Assembly (NCBI GenBank): GCA_964605155.1
Contig: CAZSAK010000002.1
Location: forward strand, 1-64,000
Source of the DNA: CAZSAK01 sp964605155
Lineage (GTDB): Bacteria > Pseudomonadota > Gammaproteobacteria > SZUA-140
Direction of reading: 5' to 3'
Length of the DNA stretch: 64,000 nt
This document shows, piece after piece, positions 8,582-17,649 of the stretch (position 1 is the first letter of the stretch; every line of letters begins with the position of its first letter). A program made the translations under genes and the position numbers. The notes below the pieces were generated by a model. It saw nothing but the letters and a program-made list of their open reading frames with translations, did no database searches and was not told the origin of the DNA.

Positions 8582-9567
8582 GACGAGTGCACATCAACTC
8601 TAGGGGTAATATGAAACGGATCGGCATGGATATCGCTAAGCGCTGCGCCGGCGAGAAATGCCTTCCTTTTTGACTGTGACACCATGTCCGGGTGACCGCA
8701 TAAAAATACCCGCCAGTTTTTCAGACTGGTGTGAAATGTGAACACAACATCATTAACGCGTCCGCAGGCAATTCCCTCCACCTCGTCCTCACCCGACAGG
8801 CATGGCATATAATTGAAGTTACTGAAATCACGTGCGAGATCGCGCAACTCATCGACCATGTATAAACCGTCGCGATCCCGGCTACCGTGATAGACCCAGA
8901 TTGGTCCTTCATGCCCTTTGTACAAGGCATCACGCACGATTCCGTATAACGGCGCCAGACCACACCCTGTACCGATCAACAACAGTGGTTGCTCGGGTTG
9001 TCCAGGCTGGTAATAACAATCCCCTAAGGGAGCACTGATCTCCAGATACTCATTGGCCTGTAAATCATAATGTATCCAGTTACTCATTCGTCCACCATCA
9101 ATGCGAGCAATATGCAATTCCAGGAAATCCTCGGTCTGCGGAATGCTGGCGATCGAATAGGATCGCACCAGCCCGTCATTACGAAAGAGATTTAGGAACT
9201 GGCCGGGACGATAATCAATCCTCTCCGCAGGATCCAGTCGCACACGTACAATTCTGGGACTCAGCTTGTCAACTGCTAGCACGCGAGCCGGCAATCGGAT
9301 CAGTTCAGGTGCGTGCAGCGTCGCCTCGAAATCACCTTGTGGTGTGCACATACAGGCAAGGAAGTAACGCTGATCCTGTAATGATTTCCTGATGCCCTTC
9401 TGTGAATCTGCGGGAGGATCAGACTTTACCGCCCGCATCAGGCAGGACTGGCAGATACCGTTTTTACACGAATGAGGAACCTGGACATCATACCTCATCA
9501 GGCATTCCAGTACGGTTTCCTCAGTCAGTCGTTCGTAGTACTTCCCTTCGAAGATCAAGTCGGGCAC
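8566..9567 (-). CDS. 2Fe-2S ferredoxin / FAD-NAD(P)H reductase fusion
   Basis: An electron-transfer reductase of about 333 residues. The N-terminal plant-type ferredoxin domain has CKNGICQSC plus a later Cys (FLACMC), the four cluster ligands. The FNR-like part follows with the FAD motif RSYSIAS and the NAD(P) region LLLIGTGCGLAPLYG, ending with the CGHPDMV helix. Such proteins resemble methane/phenol monooxygenase reductases and flavohaemoglobin-type reductases. The start is GTG 9567 with AGGGA upstream; an in-frame TTG at 9627 lacks a ribosome site. It is likely the reductase partner of the adjacent truncated haemoglobin. Confidence 0.87.
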   Translation of the reverse strand: MPDLIFEGKYYERLTEETVLECLMRYDVQVPHSCKNGICQSCLMRAVKSDPPADSQKGIRKSLQDQRYFLACMCTPQGDFEATLHAPELIRLPARVLAVDKLSPRIVRVRLDPAERIDYRPGQFLNLFRNDGLVRSYSIASIPQTEDFLELHIARIDGGRMSNWIHYDLQANEYLEISAPLGDCYYQPGQPEQPLLLIGTGCGLAPLYGIVRDALYKGHEGPIWVYHGSRDRDGLYMVDELRDLARDFSNFNYMPCLSGEDEVEGIACGRVNDVVFTFHTSLKNWRVFLCGHPDMVSQSKRKAFLAGAALSDIHADPFHITPRVDVHSSCSTR

Positions 9568-9657
9568 GATGAATCCCTGATCCGTGTGTTGATTATGTAT
9601 ACGTAAAAGGACACTGGCATACCTCAAGGTTAAGGCATGCCAGTGGATTCGCGTGGA

Positions 9658-10032
9658 TTAATGACCTCGACCAAGAACGTCGTCCCGTACACTGTTGGCA
9701 ATGTCAGCCACCTGTGTGATCAACTCGTCCTTTACGCCGAGTTCTTTTAGTGTCGAACCGAGGTCTTCAATTACTGCATCGACGTGGGAGTCATCAAGAC
9801 CCATACTCAGGAGGTGTTTGTGCCCTTCATACATATCCTTGCCACTATAATTAGCGGGCCCACCAAAGACCATAGTGAGAAAGGATTTCTGCTTGGCGGC
9901 CTGTTCTTCCATGTCTACGCCCTCGAAAAAACGGCTAATCCGATCATCGGCCAGGACCTTACGGTAAAAGATATCGACCGCAGCATTTACTGCCGGTTCA
10001 CCGCCCAATTGTTCGTAAAGTGACTGTGTCAT
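9658..10032 (-). CDS. Truncated haemoglobin, group I
   Basis: A 124-residue 2-over-2 globin. Seen: the N-terminal SLYEQLGGEPAVNAAVDIFY helix, FFEGVDM with the distal region, and the proximal histidine in YEGHKHLL. Group I globins bind oxygen and nitric oxide and can act as NO dioxygenases when given a reductase. The next gene encodes a suitable reductase 90 bases downstream, and an NsrR-like box lies 67 bases upstream, so NO detoxification is the likely job. ATG 10032 has GAGGAG nine bases upstream; the longer frame from 10086 was rejected. Confidence 0.92.
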   Translation of the reverse strand: MTQSLYEQLGGEPAVNAAVDIFYRKVLADDRISRFFEGVDMEEQAAKQKSFLTMVFGGPANYSGKDMYEGHKHLLSMGLDDSHVDAVIEDLGSTLKELGVKDELITQVADIANSVRDDVLGRGH

Positions 10033-10098
10033 GGTATTTTCTCCTCTTCCTTCATTGTTGAATTTACTGAAACCTCCGGCCTGCAATAGCTACCGTTT

Positions 10099-10121
10099 AA
10101 GATATATTTTAAATACATTTA
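10099..10121 (-). promoter_or_regulatory. NsrR-like operator upstream of truncated haemoglobin operon
   Basis: Two 11-base arms, AAGATATATTT and AAATACATTTA, flank one central base. Eight of 11 arm positions are complementary, and the pattern matches the NsrR consensus (AAGATGCATTT-N-AAATGCATCTT) at most positions. It shares 18 of 23 bases with the box beside nsrR at 34386-34408. Its place 67 bases before the globin start suits NO-relieved repression. Confidence 0.72.
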
Positions 10122-10343
10122 TACTACCGGCCTTTACGCATGTCAAATATTTTTTATGAATTACAACAGGTTATACCTTATCAAGGCAGTCGGGTATTCA
10201 CTAACGAAAAGGGACAGTATGAAGCATTTCATCTACTTTCAGATGCTGATCATGAAGATTCAACAGCGTACAAGCTCTATCGATTTCACGCCATATAATA
10301 TATAGAAGGAGACACCTTCCTTCGTCGATGTAATAAAACAGAT

Positions 10344-10802
10344 ATGAGCATGAAACTTCTCCAAGTCACCGCAATAATACTTCTGGCCATATGCACCTTT
10401 ACAGCAACCGTTCACTCAGCGACATTTCCTGACAACACAGTACGTATTACACGGCAAGAAACCGGTTTATCCGATTCAATCCTTGCCGAGGCATATAAAA
10501 CCCATACGAACAACTTGCAGGTCCAGGGGGAGGGTATGGTCGTGAAGCTGCTGCCGGATGATAATGATGACAACCGGCATCAACGGTTTGTCATCAAATT
10601 GTCCTCAGGTCAGACGCTTCTGATTGCACATAATATCGACATAGCGCCCCGGATCAGTTCACTACATGTCGGCGACAGTGTGGGCTTTTACGGGGAATAT
10701 GAATGGAATGAATATGGAGGAGTTATACACTGGACACACCGGGCTCCGGATGGCTCCCATGTTACCGGTTGGCTGCGACACAAAGGTCAAATGTACCAAT
10801 AA
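10344..10802 (+). CDS. DUF3465 exported protein
   Basis: A 152-residue protein with signal peptide (LLQVTAIILLAICTFTATVHS) and one DUF3465 domain, recognised by GEGMVVKLLPDD, HQRFVIKLSSGQTLLIAHNI, SVGFYGEYEWNEYGGVIHW and WLRHKGQMYQ at the C-terminus. This is the full family length. The fold is an OB-like barrel and function is unknown. It converges on the TorF porin gene across a strong hairpin. Confidence 0.9.
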   Translation: MSMKLLQVTAIILLAICTFTATVHSATFPDNTVRITRQETGLSDSILAEAYKTHTNNLQVQGEGMVVKLLPDDNDDNRHQRFVIKLSSGQTLLIAHNIDIAPRISSLHVGDSVGFYGEYEWNEYGGVIHWTHRAPDGSHVTGWLRHKGQMYQ

Positions 10803-10851
10803 TTGCTACTTGGATCTGTTAGTCAGAGCAGAGGAGCTTTACTCACCTCCT

Positions 10852-10885
10852 CCTGCGGGGACCGGCTGGATACCGGCCCCGCAGG
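10852..10885. terminator. Strong hairpin between convergent genes
   Basis: A 13-base-pair stem (CCTGCGGGG, one bulged A, CCGG against CCGGCCCCGCAGG) with a 7-base loop lies midway between the convergent genes at 10344 and 10924. The sequence after it is TTATTACTTG, only weakly T-rich, so it may act in both directions or with Rho. Confidence 0.65.
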
Positions 10886-10923
10886 TTATTACTTGAGAGA
10901 ACTATAACCCTCAGTGGGAAAAT

Positions 10924-11583
10924 CTAGAATTCCTGACCCCAGGATACGACCGCCCGCATGTCACCCAGGTTGTTGTCCAGGTCTGTACCCCAAAATGCAA
11001 AACTGAAATCACCCTTGCTGAGGGATAAACTCCAGTCCGTATATTCATCACCTCCAAAGGACTTGTACAAATCACCGGTCGCCGAACCCAGGTGCACCCC
11101 GAGACCCAGGTCTTCAGTCAATGGATAATCAAAGGCAGCTTCAATATATGTCCCGTCATCGGCACCGGCAGCGTCAGATTCAGCATTCACAACTTCAGAT
11201 ATTTTGGCACTGAAATAACTATAAGACCCACCGATGTATACCTCGGTGAAATCCGCTTCAACATTGGAGTCGACTGGATAGGAATACAGGATCACACCGA
11301 CGTCATATCCAATACCGCTCGCTTCACTGGCAAATCCACCGTAATAATCGATCTCATACTGACCGCCGGCAAGATTTGAGGTCCACGTTCCCAGGTAGAA
11401 ACCGGATTCATGCGAATAGTCGAGTCCGCCGGAAACGGCAGCCTCGTCGTCAGTCTGGGTGAGTCCGTGCCATATATAGTTAGAGGTTACACCGATATTG
11501 CCGGTGACCTCGGCAAACACGCTGCCACTCATTACCACCGATGAGGCCAATGTCGTTGACAGGGCAAGTTGCTTAACATTCAT
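10924..11583 (-). CDS. TorF family putative outer-membrane porin
   Basis: A 219-residue outer-membrane protein with signal peptide (STTLASSVVMSGSVFA) and the TorF (TIGR02001-type) pattern: EVTGNIGVTSNYIWHGLTQT at the mature N-terminus, repeated amphipathic strands, and a C-terminal aromatic residue (WGQEF) as expected for BAM recognition. The family is predicted to form a beta-barrel; transported solute unknown. RBS is AGGGAG-like upstream of ATG 11583. Confidence 0.88.
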   Translation of the reverse strand: MNVKQLALSTTLASSVVMSGSVFAEVTGNIGVTSNYIWHGLTQTDDEAAVSGGLDYSHESGFYLGTWTSNLAGGQYEIDYYGGFASEASGIGYDVGVILYSYPVDSNVEADFTEVYIGGSYSYFSAKISEVVNAESDAAGADDGTYIEAAFDYPLTEDLGLGVHLGSATGDLYKSFGGDEYTDWSLSLSKGDFSFAFWGTDLDNNLGDMRAVVSWGQEF

Positions 11584-11866
11584 AATAAAATTTCTCCCTT
11601 CCAGATTTGAGGTTAATGTCTATGCAAACGAAAACTAATCTATCGTCTGTTTGATAAATAGCATCAACCATGCCAAATCATCATATTTATTAACATTCAA
11701 AGGGTTAAACTAAAATCTCGCTCGCGTTATACTGTTAATATGCACTACGATGAAACGTTTACCTGCCTGATGCACTATCGTGATACATTACCGGGATCTG
11801 TCTCTGATACATCTGGACCTGGAGTTGGTACTGCGCTATATCATGCAACACTGAAGTGATACACCA

Positions 11867-12700
11867 ATGTCCGGACCCATGACAGACCTGGATACCTACT
11901 TCGAGCGAATCGGATATCCGCATGAGCTAAAACCAACACTTGAAGTACTACAACAACTGCACTCCTGTCATCCTGTTGCAATTGCGTTCGAGAATCTGTC
12001 TCCGTTTCTGGGATTAGAGGTCAGACTCGATATTGATTCGTTACAGGACAAGCTCATCAGAAAAGGGCGTGGAGGTTACTGCTTTGAGCACAACCTTCTG
12101 TTCTCCCACATACTCAAATCGCTTGGTTTCAAAGTACAGGGCCTGGCAGCCAGGGTATTATGGAATGTTCCGAATCAGTTGGTGCTGCCACGCACGCATA
12201 TGTTATTGCTGGTGAAGATTGGAGATATCGACTACATCGCGGACGTAGGTTTCGGCGGCTTGACACTGACAACACCATTGCGGCTCGATACAACATCTGA
12301 GCAGCACACGCCTCATGAGACCTTCAGACTGTCCAAGTCAAATGAGATGTATACCCTGCACGCGAAGATCACAAATGAATGGAAACAGGTCTATGTATTC
12401 GACCTGCAAAAACAACACCAATCCGACTACAATCTGGTCAACTGGTATGTCTCCAATCATCCGGAATCATGTTTCGTTACAGAACTTATAGCCGCAAAAC
12501 CGTCCAATGACCGCCGACATACGTTGATCAACAATCAGTATTCCATTCACCACAGTGATGGTTCTACTGAAAGGAGAAAGATACAGGACATACCTGAACT
12601 AGTCGATGTACTCGAAACCGACTTGTGTATTTGCCTTGATAACCTTCCTGATTTCGAACAATCATTTACGCGCCTTGTCACCGGATGTGACGTTCGCTGA
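11867..12700 (+). CDS. Arylamine N-acetyltransferase
   Basis: A 277-residue NAT/NhoA-type enzyme transferring acetyl from acetyl-CoA to arylamines or hydrazines. The catalytic triad is visible: Cys in RGGYCFEHN (residue 72), His in RTHMLLLV, Asp in IADVGFGG. The FENLSPFLG segment near residue 41 is also typical. Length matches the family. It stands alone, with about 280 bases before and 260 after, and its physiological substrate cannot be deduced from context. Confidence 0.93.
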   Translation: MSGPMTDLDTYFERIGYPHELKPTLEVLQQLHSCHPVAIAFENLSPFLGLEVRLDIDSLQDKLIRKGRGGYCFEHNLLFSHILKSLGFKVQGLAARVLWNVPNQLVLPRTHMLLLVKIGDIDYIADVGFGGLTLTTPLRLDTTSEQHTPHETFRLSKSNEMYTLHAKITNEWKQVYVFDLQKQHQSDYNLVNWYVSNHPESCFVTELIAAKPSNDRRHTLINNQYSIHHSDGSTERRKIQDIPELVDVLETDLCICLDNLPDFEQSFTRLVTGCDVR

Positions 12701-12960
12701 AATACTAGGCAATTACCCGAGAACATTTGATTACTAAATTTGCCGAATATATACCCCGAATATATATAAGGGACTGATAATTATTCGTATATCGATATCA
12801 ACGCCTCGTCTGCTAGAATTTGTTGACGGATGGATTCAAAGGAAATTTTTCAGCGTGGACGGTTCTATAATAAAATGGCAGACGTATTACTGAATGTCTG
12901 AGCTACCTGTTACTGAAAATCGGCTCCCGTATCGATACTTGGTTTCCAGCTGAAAAGAAA

Positions 12961-14928
12961 ATGATGAATCTGAATATACTCAAGGATAATGCCTGGTTTG
13001 GCAGGGAAAGTAACGCATCACTGCGGCGCCTGCTGCCGCGTCTTGAGGAAAAATACAAGCATCGGACGGAACAGGCTGAGTGGGATGTCTATATTGGTCG
13101 TCTCAAGCGGCATTTCCCCCGCCTGTTCGGTCGTATGCACGCCCTCTATGGTGGAGATTATGATTTTTTCTACTACCTTGAGAATACATTATCATCCGCA
13201 ACCGAAATGTGGCTCGCCCGTTCAGCCGAGCTTAAGGCACTGGACGCGATGCGTGAAGCCGATCCTGACTGGTATCTTTCGCACCGTATGGTCGGCGCCA
13301 TGTGTTATGTCGATCTGTTTGCCGGTGATATCGAGGGCTTGCGTAAACGCATCCCCTACCTTTCCGAACTCGGTATTACCTATCTACATTTAATGCCGGT
13401 GTTCAAGGTGCCACAGGGTGATAACGACGGTGGCTACGCAATTAGCAGTTATCGTGAATTGAATTCCACGCTGGGCACAATGGAAACACTGGCGGAGCTT
13501 GCCTCCGAACTGCGTGCTCACGGTATCTCACTCGTGCTGGATTTTGTTTTTAATCATACAGCGGATGAACATGAGTGGGCAAAAAAAGCGCAGGCAGGCG
13601 ATGAGGAATTTCAGGAGTTTTACCGGATGTTCACTGATCGTAAGTTACCCGATGCATATGAAAGCAGTATGCGTGAGATTTTTCCAGACGATCACCCCGG
13701 CGCATTCACTTATAACAACCGTATAAAAAAATGGATATGGACCAGCTTCAATAACTTCCAGTGGGACCTGAACTATGAGAACCCTGCAGTCTTTAATCAC
13801 ATGGCCGAGGAGATGCTGTTTCTCGCTAACCAGGGAGTAGAAATCCTGCGTCTGGATGCTGTGGCATTTTTATGGAAAAGGCTGGATACCGATTCGCAGA
13901 ATCTTCCGGAGGCACACTGGATCATACAGGCCTTCAACGCCATTGCCTCAATAGCTGCGCCGGCCATGGTATTCAAGTCAGAAGCCATAGTACATCCCGA
14001 TGAGGTCAACAAGTATATCAATCTCGAAGAATGTCCACTGTCCTATAATCCGCAGTTGATGGCACTGCTCTGGGATGCCCTGGCAACGCGCGATGTACGT
14101 ATTCTGAAACACGCTATGCAACACCGTTTTGCGATTCCTCAAGGCTGTGCGTGGGTCAATTATATACGCTGTCACGATGACATTGGATGGGCGTTCTCGA
14201 ATGATGACATTGAGGCCATCGGGTACAGTGCAATACATCACCGGCATTTTCTTACCCGGTTTTACACAGGGCGTTTTGATGGCAGTTTTGCACGTGGTGT
14301 TCCCTTCCAGGAAAACACTCAAACCGGTGACGCTCGCATATCCGGTACCTGTGCCTCACTGGCCGGCCTTGAGAAGTCACTCGCTGAAAACAACCTGGAA
14401 CATTTAGAGCTGGCTATCAGACGTATCCTGTTACTGCACGGTGTTATAATGACTATCGGCGGCATCCCTCTGATCTACCTGGGCGATGAACTCGGCATGC
14501 TGAATGACTATGACTACGACAAAGACCCAACCAAGGCGGGCGATACCCGCTGGTTGCATCGTCCTCCCTTTGACTGGCAACGCGCCAAGCAACGTCACGA
14601 TATCAATACCGAGGTGGGCCGTATTTATAACGGATTTCTACGTCTGATCCAGCTGCGTCACCAGAATCTGGCCTTTACCCGAGCCGAGACAGAATTTACA
14701 GATACAGGTAACCAGCATGTCTTCGGGTTTTTCCGTACACACGACCAATACAGTGTACTGGTACTTGGAAATTTCAGCGAGAAAGAACAGAGACTGGAAG
14801 CACGTCGCCTGCGTCATATGGGAATGCGTAAGATGATGATCGATCTTTATGCTGGCAAATCCATCACGGCTACCCAGGAGCTCATCATGGAGCCGTACCA
14901 ATTTATGGTCCTGACAAGGGCTATATAG
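12961..14928 (+). CDS. Amylosucrase (GH13 subfamily 4)
   Basis: A 655-residue cytoplasmic alpha-amylase-family enzyme that makes alpha-1,4-glucan from sucrose. Order of features: N-terminal all-helical region (to about 90), the YVDLFAGD and YLHLMPVF strands, DFVFNHTADEH (conserved region I), LRLDAVAFLW with the nucleophile Asp, KSEAIVH with the acid/base Glu, and IRCHDDIGW with the third carboxylate, then the B' loop and C-terminal sheet. The HMMP-rich N-terminus and full length separate it from sucrose phosphorylase. No sucrose synthesis or uptake genes are adjacent, so it looks like a stand-alone acquisition or carbon-storage gene. Confidence 0.92.
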   Translation: MMNLNILKDNAWFGRESNASLRRLLPRLEEKYKHRTEQAEWDVYIGRLKRHFPRLFGRMHALYGGDYDFFYYLENTLSSATEMWLARSAELKALDAMREADPDWYLSHRMVGAMCYVDLFAGDIEGLRKRIPYLSELGITYLHLMPVFKVPQGDNDGGYAISSYRELNSTLGTMETLAELASELRAHGISLVLDFVFNHTADEHEWAKKAQAGDEEFQEFYRMFTDRKLPDAYESSMREIFPDDHPGAFTYNNRIKKWIWTSFNNFQWDLNYENPAVFNHMAEEMLFLANQGVEILRLDAVAFLWKRLDTDSQNLPEAHWIIQAFNAIASIAAPAMVFKSEAIVHPDEVNKYINLEECPLSYNPQLMALLWDALATRDVRILKHAMQHRFAIPQGCAWVNYIRCHDDIGWAFSNDDIEAIGYSAIHHRHFLTRFYTGRFDGSFARGVPFQENTQTGDARISGTCASLAGLEKSLAENNLEHLELAIRRILLLHGVIMTIGGIPLIYLGDELGMLNDYDYDKDPTKAGDTRWLHRPPFDWQRAKQRHDINTEVGRIYNGFLRLIQLRHQNLAFTRAETEFTDTGNQHVFGFFRTHDQYSVLVLGNFSEKEQRLEARRLRHMGMRKMMIDLYAGKSITATQELIMEPYQFMVLTRAI

Positions 14929-15004
14929 AAATGGTTACACAAACTGCGTGAATAATCCCGTCGATTGCCTGTTATTGCTTATTAACAATCCTTGACTCAA
15001 CCTT

Positions 15005-15220
15005 ATGTCATCAAGGTTCAGATTAGTATCTCTACGATACATGATGTATTTATTGCTTGCTGGTTACAGCAGACAACAGGCCTATGAAGGTATCAAAGCA
15101 CGCAGCCAGAATGAATGTTACAGACTTCCGGATTCACAGCGCGCAAAATGTCTGGAAACCACAGACGTCAGTTATGAAGAATACCAGCGCCGGCGTGAAG
15201 AAATCGAAGGCAAGGAATGA
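15005..15220 (+). CDS. Small lipoprotein-like protein lacking the lipobox cysteine
   Basis: A 71-residue product (or 59 from ATG 15041). After a hydrophobic stretch MMYLLLAG comes Tyr-Ser-Arg-Gln where relatives of this small lipoprotein type have Cys. The remainder, NECYRLPDSQRAKCLETT and SYEEYQRRREEIEGKE, has two cysteines and a charged helix. With Tyr in the lipobox it cannot be lipidated as written. It may be decayed, or a non-lipidated exported or anchored protein. Function unknown. Confidence 0.6.
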   Translation: MSSRFRLVSLRYMMYLLLAGYSRQQAYEGIKARSQNECYRLPDSQRAKCLETTDVSYEEYQRRREEIEGKE

Positions 15221-15223
15221 AGA

Positions 15224-15301
15224 ATGTTTGAAATATGGTGGTTATATTCCGCAAGCATACCCCTGATTGTGATCTGCATAAGTACTTCTATAATATTTTG
15301 A
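15224..15301 (+). CDS. Possible 25-residue membrane microprotein
   Basis: An ORF of 25 codons beginning MFEIWWLYSAS and continuing IPLIVICISTSIIF, almost wholly hydrophobic, starts three bases after the stop of the small lipoprotein-like gene, with AAGGA about 10 bases upstream. It has the composition of a single-pass membrane microprotein. No family recognised; chance occurrence cannot be excluded. Confidence 0.3.
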   Translation: MFEIWWLYSASIPLIVICISTSIIF

Positions 15302-15536
15302 ATAAATTGCCATCTGATACATACAGCATTCGACCTTTAAAATTAGTTTACATGTTTGCCCATAGGCCGCCATTGATTGGTAACGGTAAATGATTGTATG
15401 AAACGGACGGAATATCGATTCCCGCGATCCCTAAACTAAAAGATATTAAAGAGAATAATCCGGACTACCGTTATATATCCGTATCGGATATCTGAACAAT
15501 GTGCGGATTTTAAGAATTCCAACAGCCTGTATTATA

Positions 15537-16064
15537 ATGAAACTGTTCATCAAGTTAATGATTTTCCTGGTTGTAGTGGCCTGCGCTGCGCCGTTTATCC
15601 TGAAAAGGGACGATGCCCGTCCGTGGATGAGCCTGTCAGACCTAAAGACTCCGGATATCTCACTGCCCGATGTCAAACCGATTGCCGATCAGATTTCAGG
15701 TTTGACTGACGAGATATCGGACAAGAAGTCATCTGAGCCTGATACTGTCTATAAATGGAAGGACGAAAACGGTGTCTGGCATTTTGCAGACAACGCAAGC
15801 ACGGCGTCGACCAGTGAAGCGATTGAAATCGATTCGTATGCCAACCTGGTACATATCGAGCGCGGACGTTTTCATGTCGATCAGACATCCGATATAGAGC
15901 AAACAACGAGGCAAGAGAGGAAAATACCCGACAACAAGCCAACCACGCTTGATCCGGATAGCAGCCCCTACCGACAACTACCCGAACTGATCGACCGGGC
16001 AAAAAATATCGAACAAGTTCTCAAACATGGCAGTCTCAGGCAAGAGCGGTCCATAACCGAATGA
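15537..16064 (+). CDS. DUF4124 domain exported protein
   Basis: A 175-residue protein with an N-terminal signal anchor (KLFIKLMIFLVVVACAAPFI), a spacer, and a DUF4124 domain near residues 72-100 (TVYKWKDENGVWHFADNAS), the small domain common in gammaproteobacterial envelope proteins. The C-terminal part is charged and probably helical (RAKNIEQVLKHG). ATG 15537 is chosen over 15501 because it begins the signal sequence. Function unknown. Confidence 0.8.
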   Translation: MKLFIKLMIFLVVVACAAPFILKRDDARPWMSLSDLKTPDISLPDVKPIADQISGLTDEISDKKSSEPDTVYKWKDENGVWHFADNASTASTSEAIEIDSYANLVHIERGRFHVDQTSDIEQTTRQERKIPDNKPTTLDPDSSPYRQLPELIDRAKNIEQVLKHGSLRQERSITE

Positions 16065-16196
16065 TCATCGGCATAAATGCTGATATAGCTGTATAATTTC
16101 CCGATAGCGTCTACACTATCCCATTCAGTCGTGGTGTGAATTCCGGCCAATCCGGTACCACCCGGGACGGCACATGTAAAAAATCCAGATGATCCG

Positions 16197-16805
16197 ATGA
16201 CCTATTTTTCAGAAGCATGTGAACGTAACAAGGGCCCCATACTCAATATCCTGAGAGATATACTGAGGAACAGCAAAGCAGTGCTGGAGATTGGCAGCGG
16301 TACCGCACAGCACGCCGTGCACTTCGCCGACAACCTCCCACACGTGCAATGGCAGCCCAGTGACGTACGCGACAATATCCCCGTCATTCGGGAAAACCTG
16401 AGCAGATATTGTCCGACGAATGTCAAGTATCCCATCGAACTCGACGTCCGGAACCATCCCTGGCCAGTCGGCAGGGTCGATGCGATTTTCAGCGCCAATA
16501 CCCTCCATATCATGTCCTGGAAACATGTTGGGAATTTTTTCAAGGGCATAGGAGAGGTCCTTGAAAGAGACGGACTGCTCTGTATCTATGGTCCGTACCG
16601 TTATCACAATGCCTATACCAGCGATAGTAATGCCGATTTTGACAAATATCTAAAAATGCGTGACGCTAACAGTGGTATACGCGATTTTGAAGCAGTCGAT
16701 GAACTGGCACGACAACAGGGGCTGGTTCTCGCGCAGGACAACACGATGCCCGCCAATAATCAATTGATCATCTGGAAACGGGGAATCAACCATGGACACA
16801 AATGA
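16197..16805 (+). CDS. DUF938 class I SAM-dependent methyltransferase
   Basis: A 202-residue protein of the DUF938 family: SEACERNKGPILNIL at the start, the SAM motif VLEIGSGTAQHAVHFA, and FSANTLHIMSWKHV and LLCIYGPYRY further on. Members have a Rossmann methyltransferase fold; substrate unknown. The 3' end overlaps the next methyltransferase gene by 14 bases, so the pair is translationally linked. Confidence 0.88.
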   Translation: MTYFSEACERNKGPILNILRDILRNSKAVLEIGSGTAQHAVHFADNLPHVQWQPSDVRDNIPVIRENLSRYCPTNVKYPIELDVRNHPWPVGRVDAIFSANTLHIMSWKHVGNFFKGIGEVLERDGLLCIYGPYRYHNAYTSDSNADFDKYLKMRDANSGIRDFEAVDELARQQGLVLAQDNTMPANNQLIIWKRGINHGHK

Positions 16806-17649
16806 CGACTTCATAAGTTGCTGGAATGAAATCCTGGTACCCAAGTGGAACCGATTTCGCCACCTGCTATCGGGCAACGGTGCCATTCACAGCGCCATCG
16901 CCTACCAGGATTTTGGTTTTCAACCCGGGGAAAAAGTACTCGATATTGGCTGCGGATACGGCGAGACCTGCCTTGAAATCAGCAGGATGGTGACAGACAG
17001 AGGTGAGGTCGTGGGACTGGACTGTACTGATTCATTCCTCAACACAGCCGAGATGGAAAGGTCTGAAGCCGGTGCAGATAACGTCAGGTTTGAACTGGGC
17101 GATGCCCAGACACATCCATTGCCGGAGGAATATTTCGATGCCGTGTTTTCACGCTTCGGCGTCATGTTTTTTCAGAGCGTCGTGATGGCGATGCGAAACG
17201 CTCACAAGGTGCTCAAGCCCGACGGCAAGCTGTGCATGATTGTCTGGAGAACAATAAACGACAATCCCTGCTGGGGAGCAGCGAAAGAGGTTGCACTCAA
17301 ACACCTGCCGCCACCGGGTGATAACGCCAAGACTTGCGGGCCCGGCCCGTTTTCCATGGCCGATGAAGAGACCACGCGCGCGATGATGAAGGCCGCGGGC
17401 TTCGAACAGGTTGATCTCTTCAAGCGAATCGACGCCGATATCTGTATCGGTACATCCATCGATGAAGCGATCGATTACCAGATCCTGGTAGGACCTTCAG
17501 GGGAGATCATTCGTGAAGCCGGCGAACTCGGCCAGCAGAAGCTACCCGAGATCCGCAGTGAGCTGGAAGAACTGATGAAAAGACATCTACGCGATGATGG
17601 GGTCTACATGCCATCCAGTACCTGGGCGATCATGGCACGCAAGCATTAA
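16792..17649 (+). CDS. Class I SAM-dependent methyltransferase (UbiE-like)
   Basis: A 285-residue methyltransferase with motif I VLDIGCGYGETCLEI, motif II region NVRFELGDAQTHPLPEEYFD, and FSRFGVMFFQ plus LKPDGKLCMIVWR. The latter three resemble the family of small-molecule methyltransferases related to UbiE. Substrate unknown. It overlaps the preceding DUF938 gene, and its stop codon overlaps the stop of the converging ankyrin gene (17646-17649). Confidence 0.85.
   Translation: MDTNDDFISCWNEILVPKWNRFRHLLSGNGAIHSAIAYQDFGFQPGEKVLDIGCGYGETCLEISRMVTDRGEVVGLDCTDSFLNTAEMERSEAGADNVRFELGDAQTHPLPEEYFDAVFSRFGVMFFQSVVMAMRNAHKVLKPDGKLCMIVWRTINDNPCWGAAKEVALKHLPPPGDNAKTCGPGPFSMADEETTRAMMKAAGFEQVDLFKRIDADICIGTSIDEAIDYQILVGPSGEIIREAGELGQQKLPEIRSELEELMKRHLRDDGVYMPSSTWAIMARKH

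Noticed and set aside
9568..9627. TTG start at 9627 for the ferredoxin reductase
   Set aside because: No ribosome site upstream, and the family begins at the PDLIFEGK segment directly after GTG 9567.
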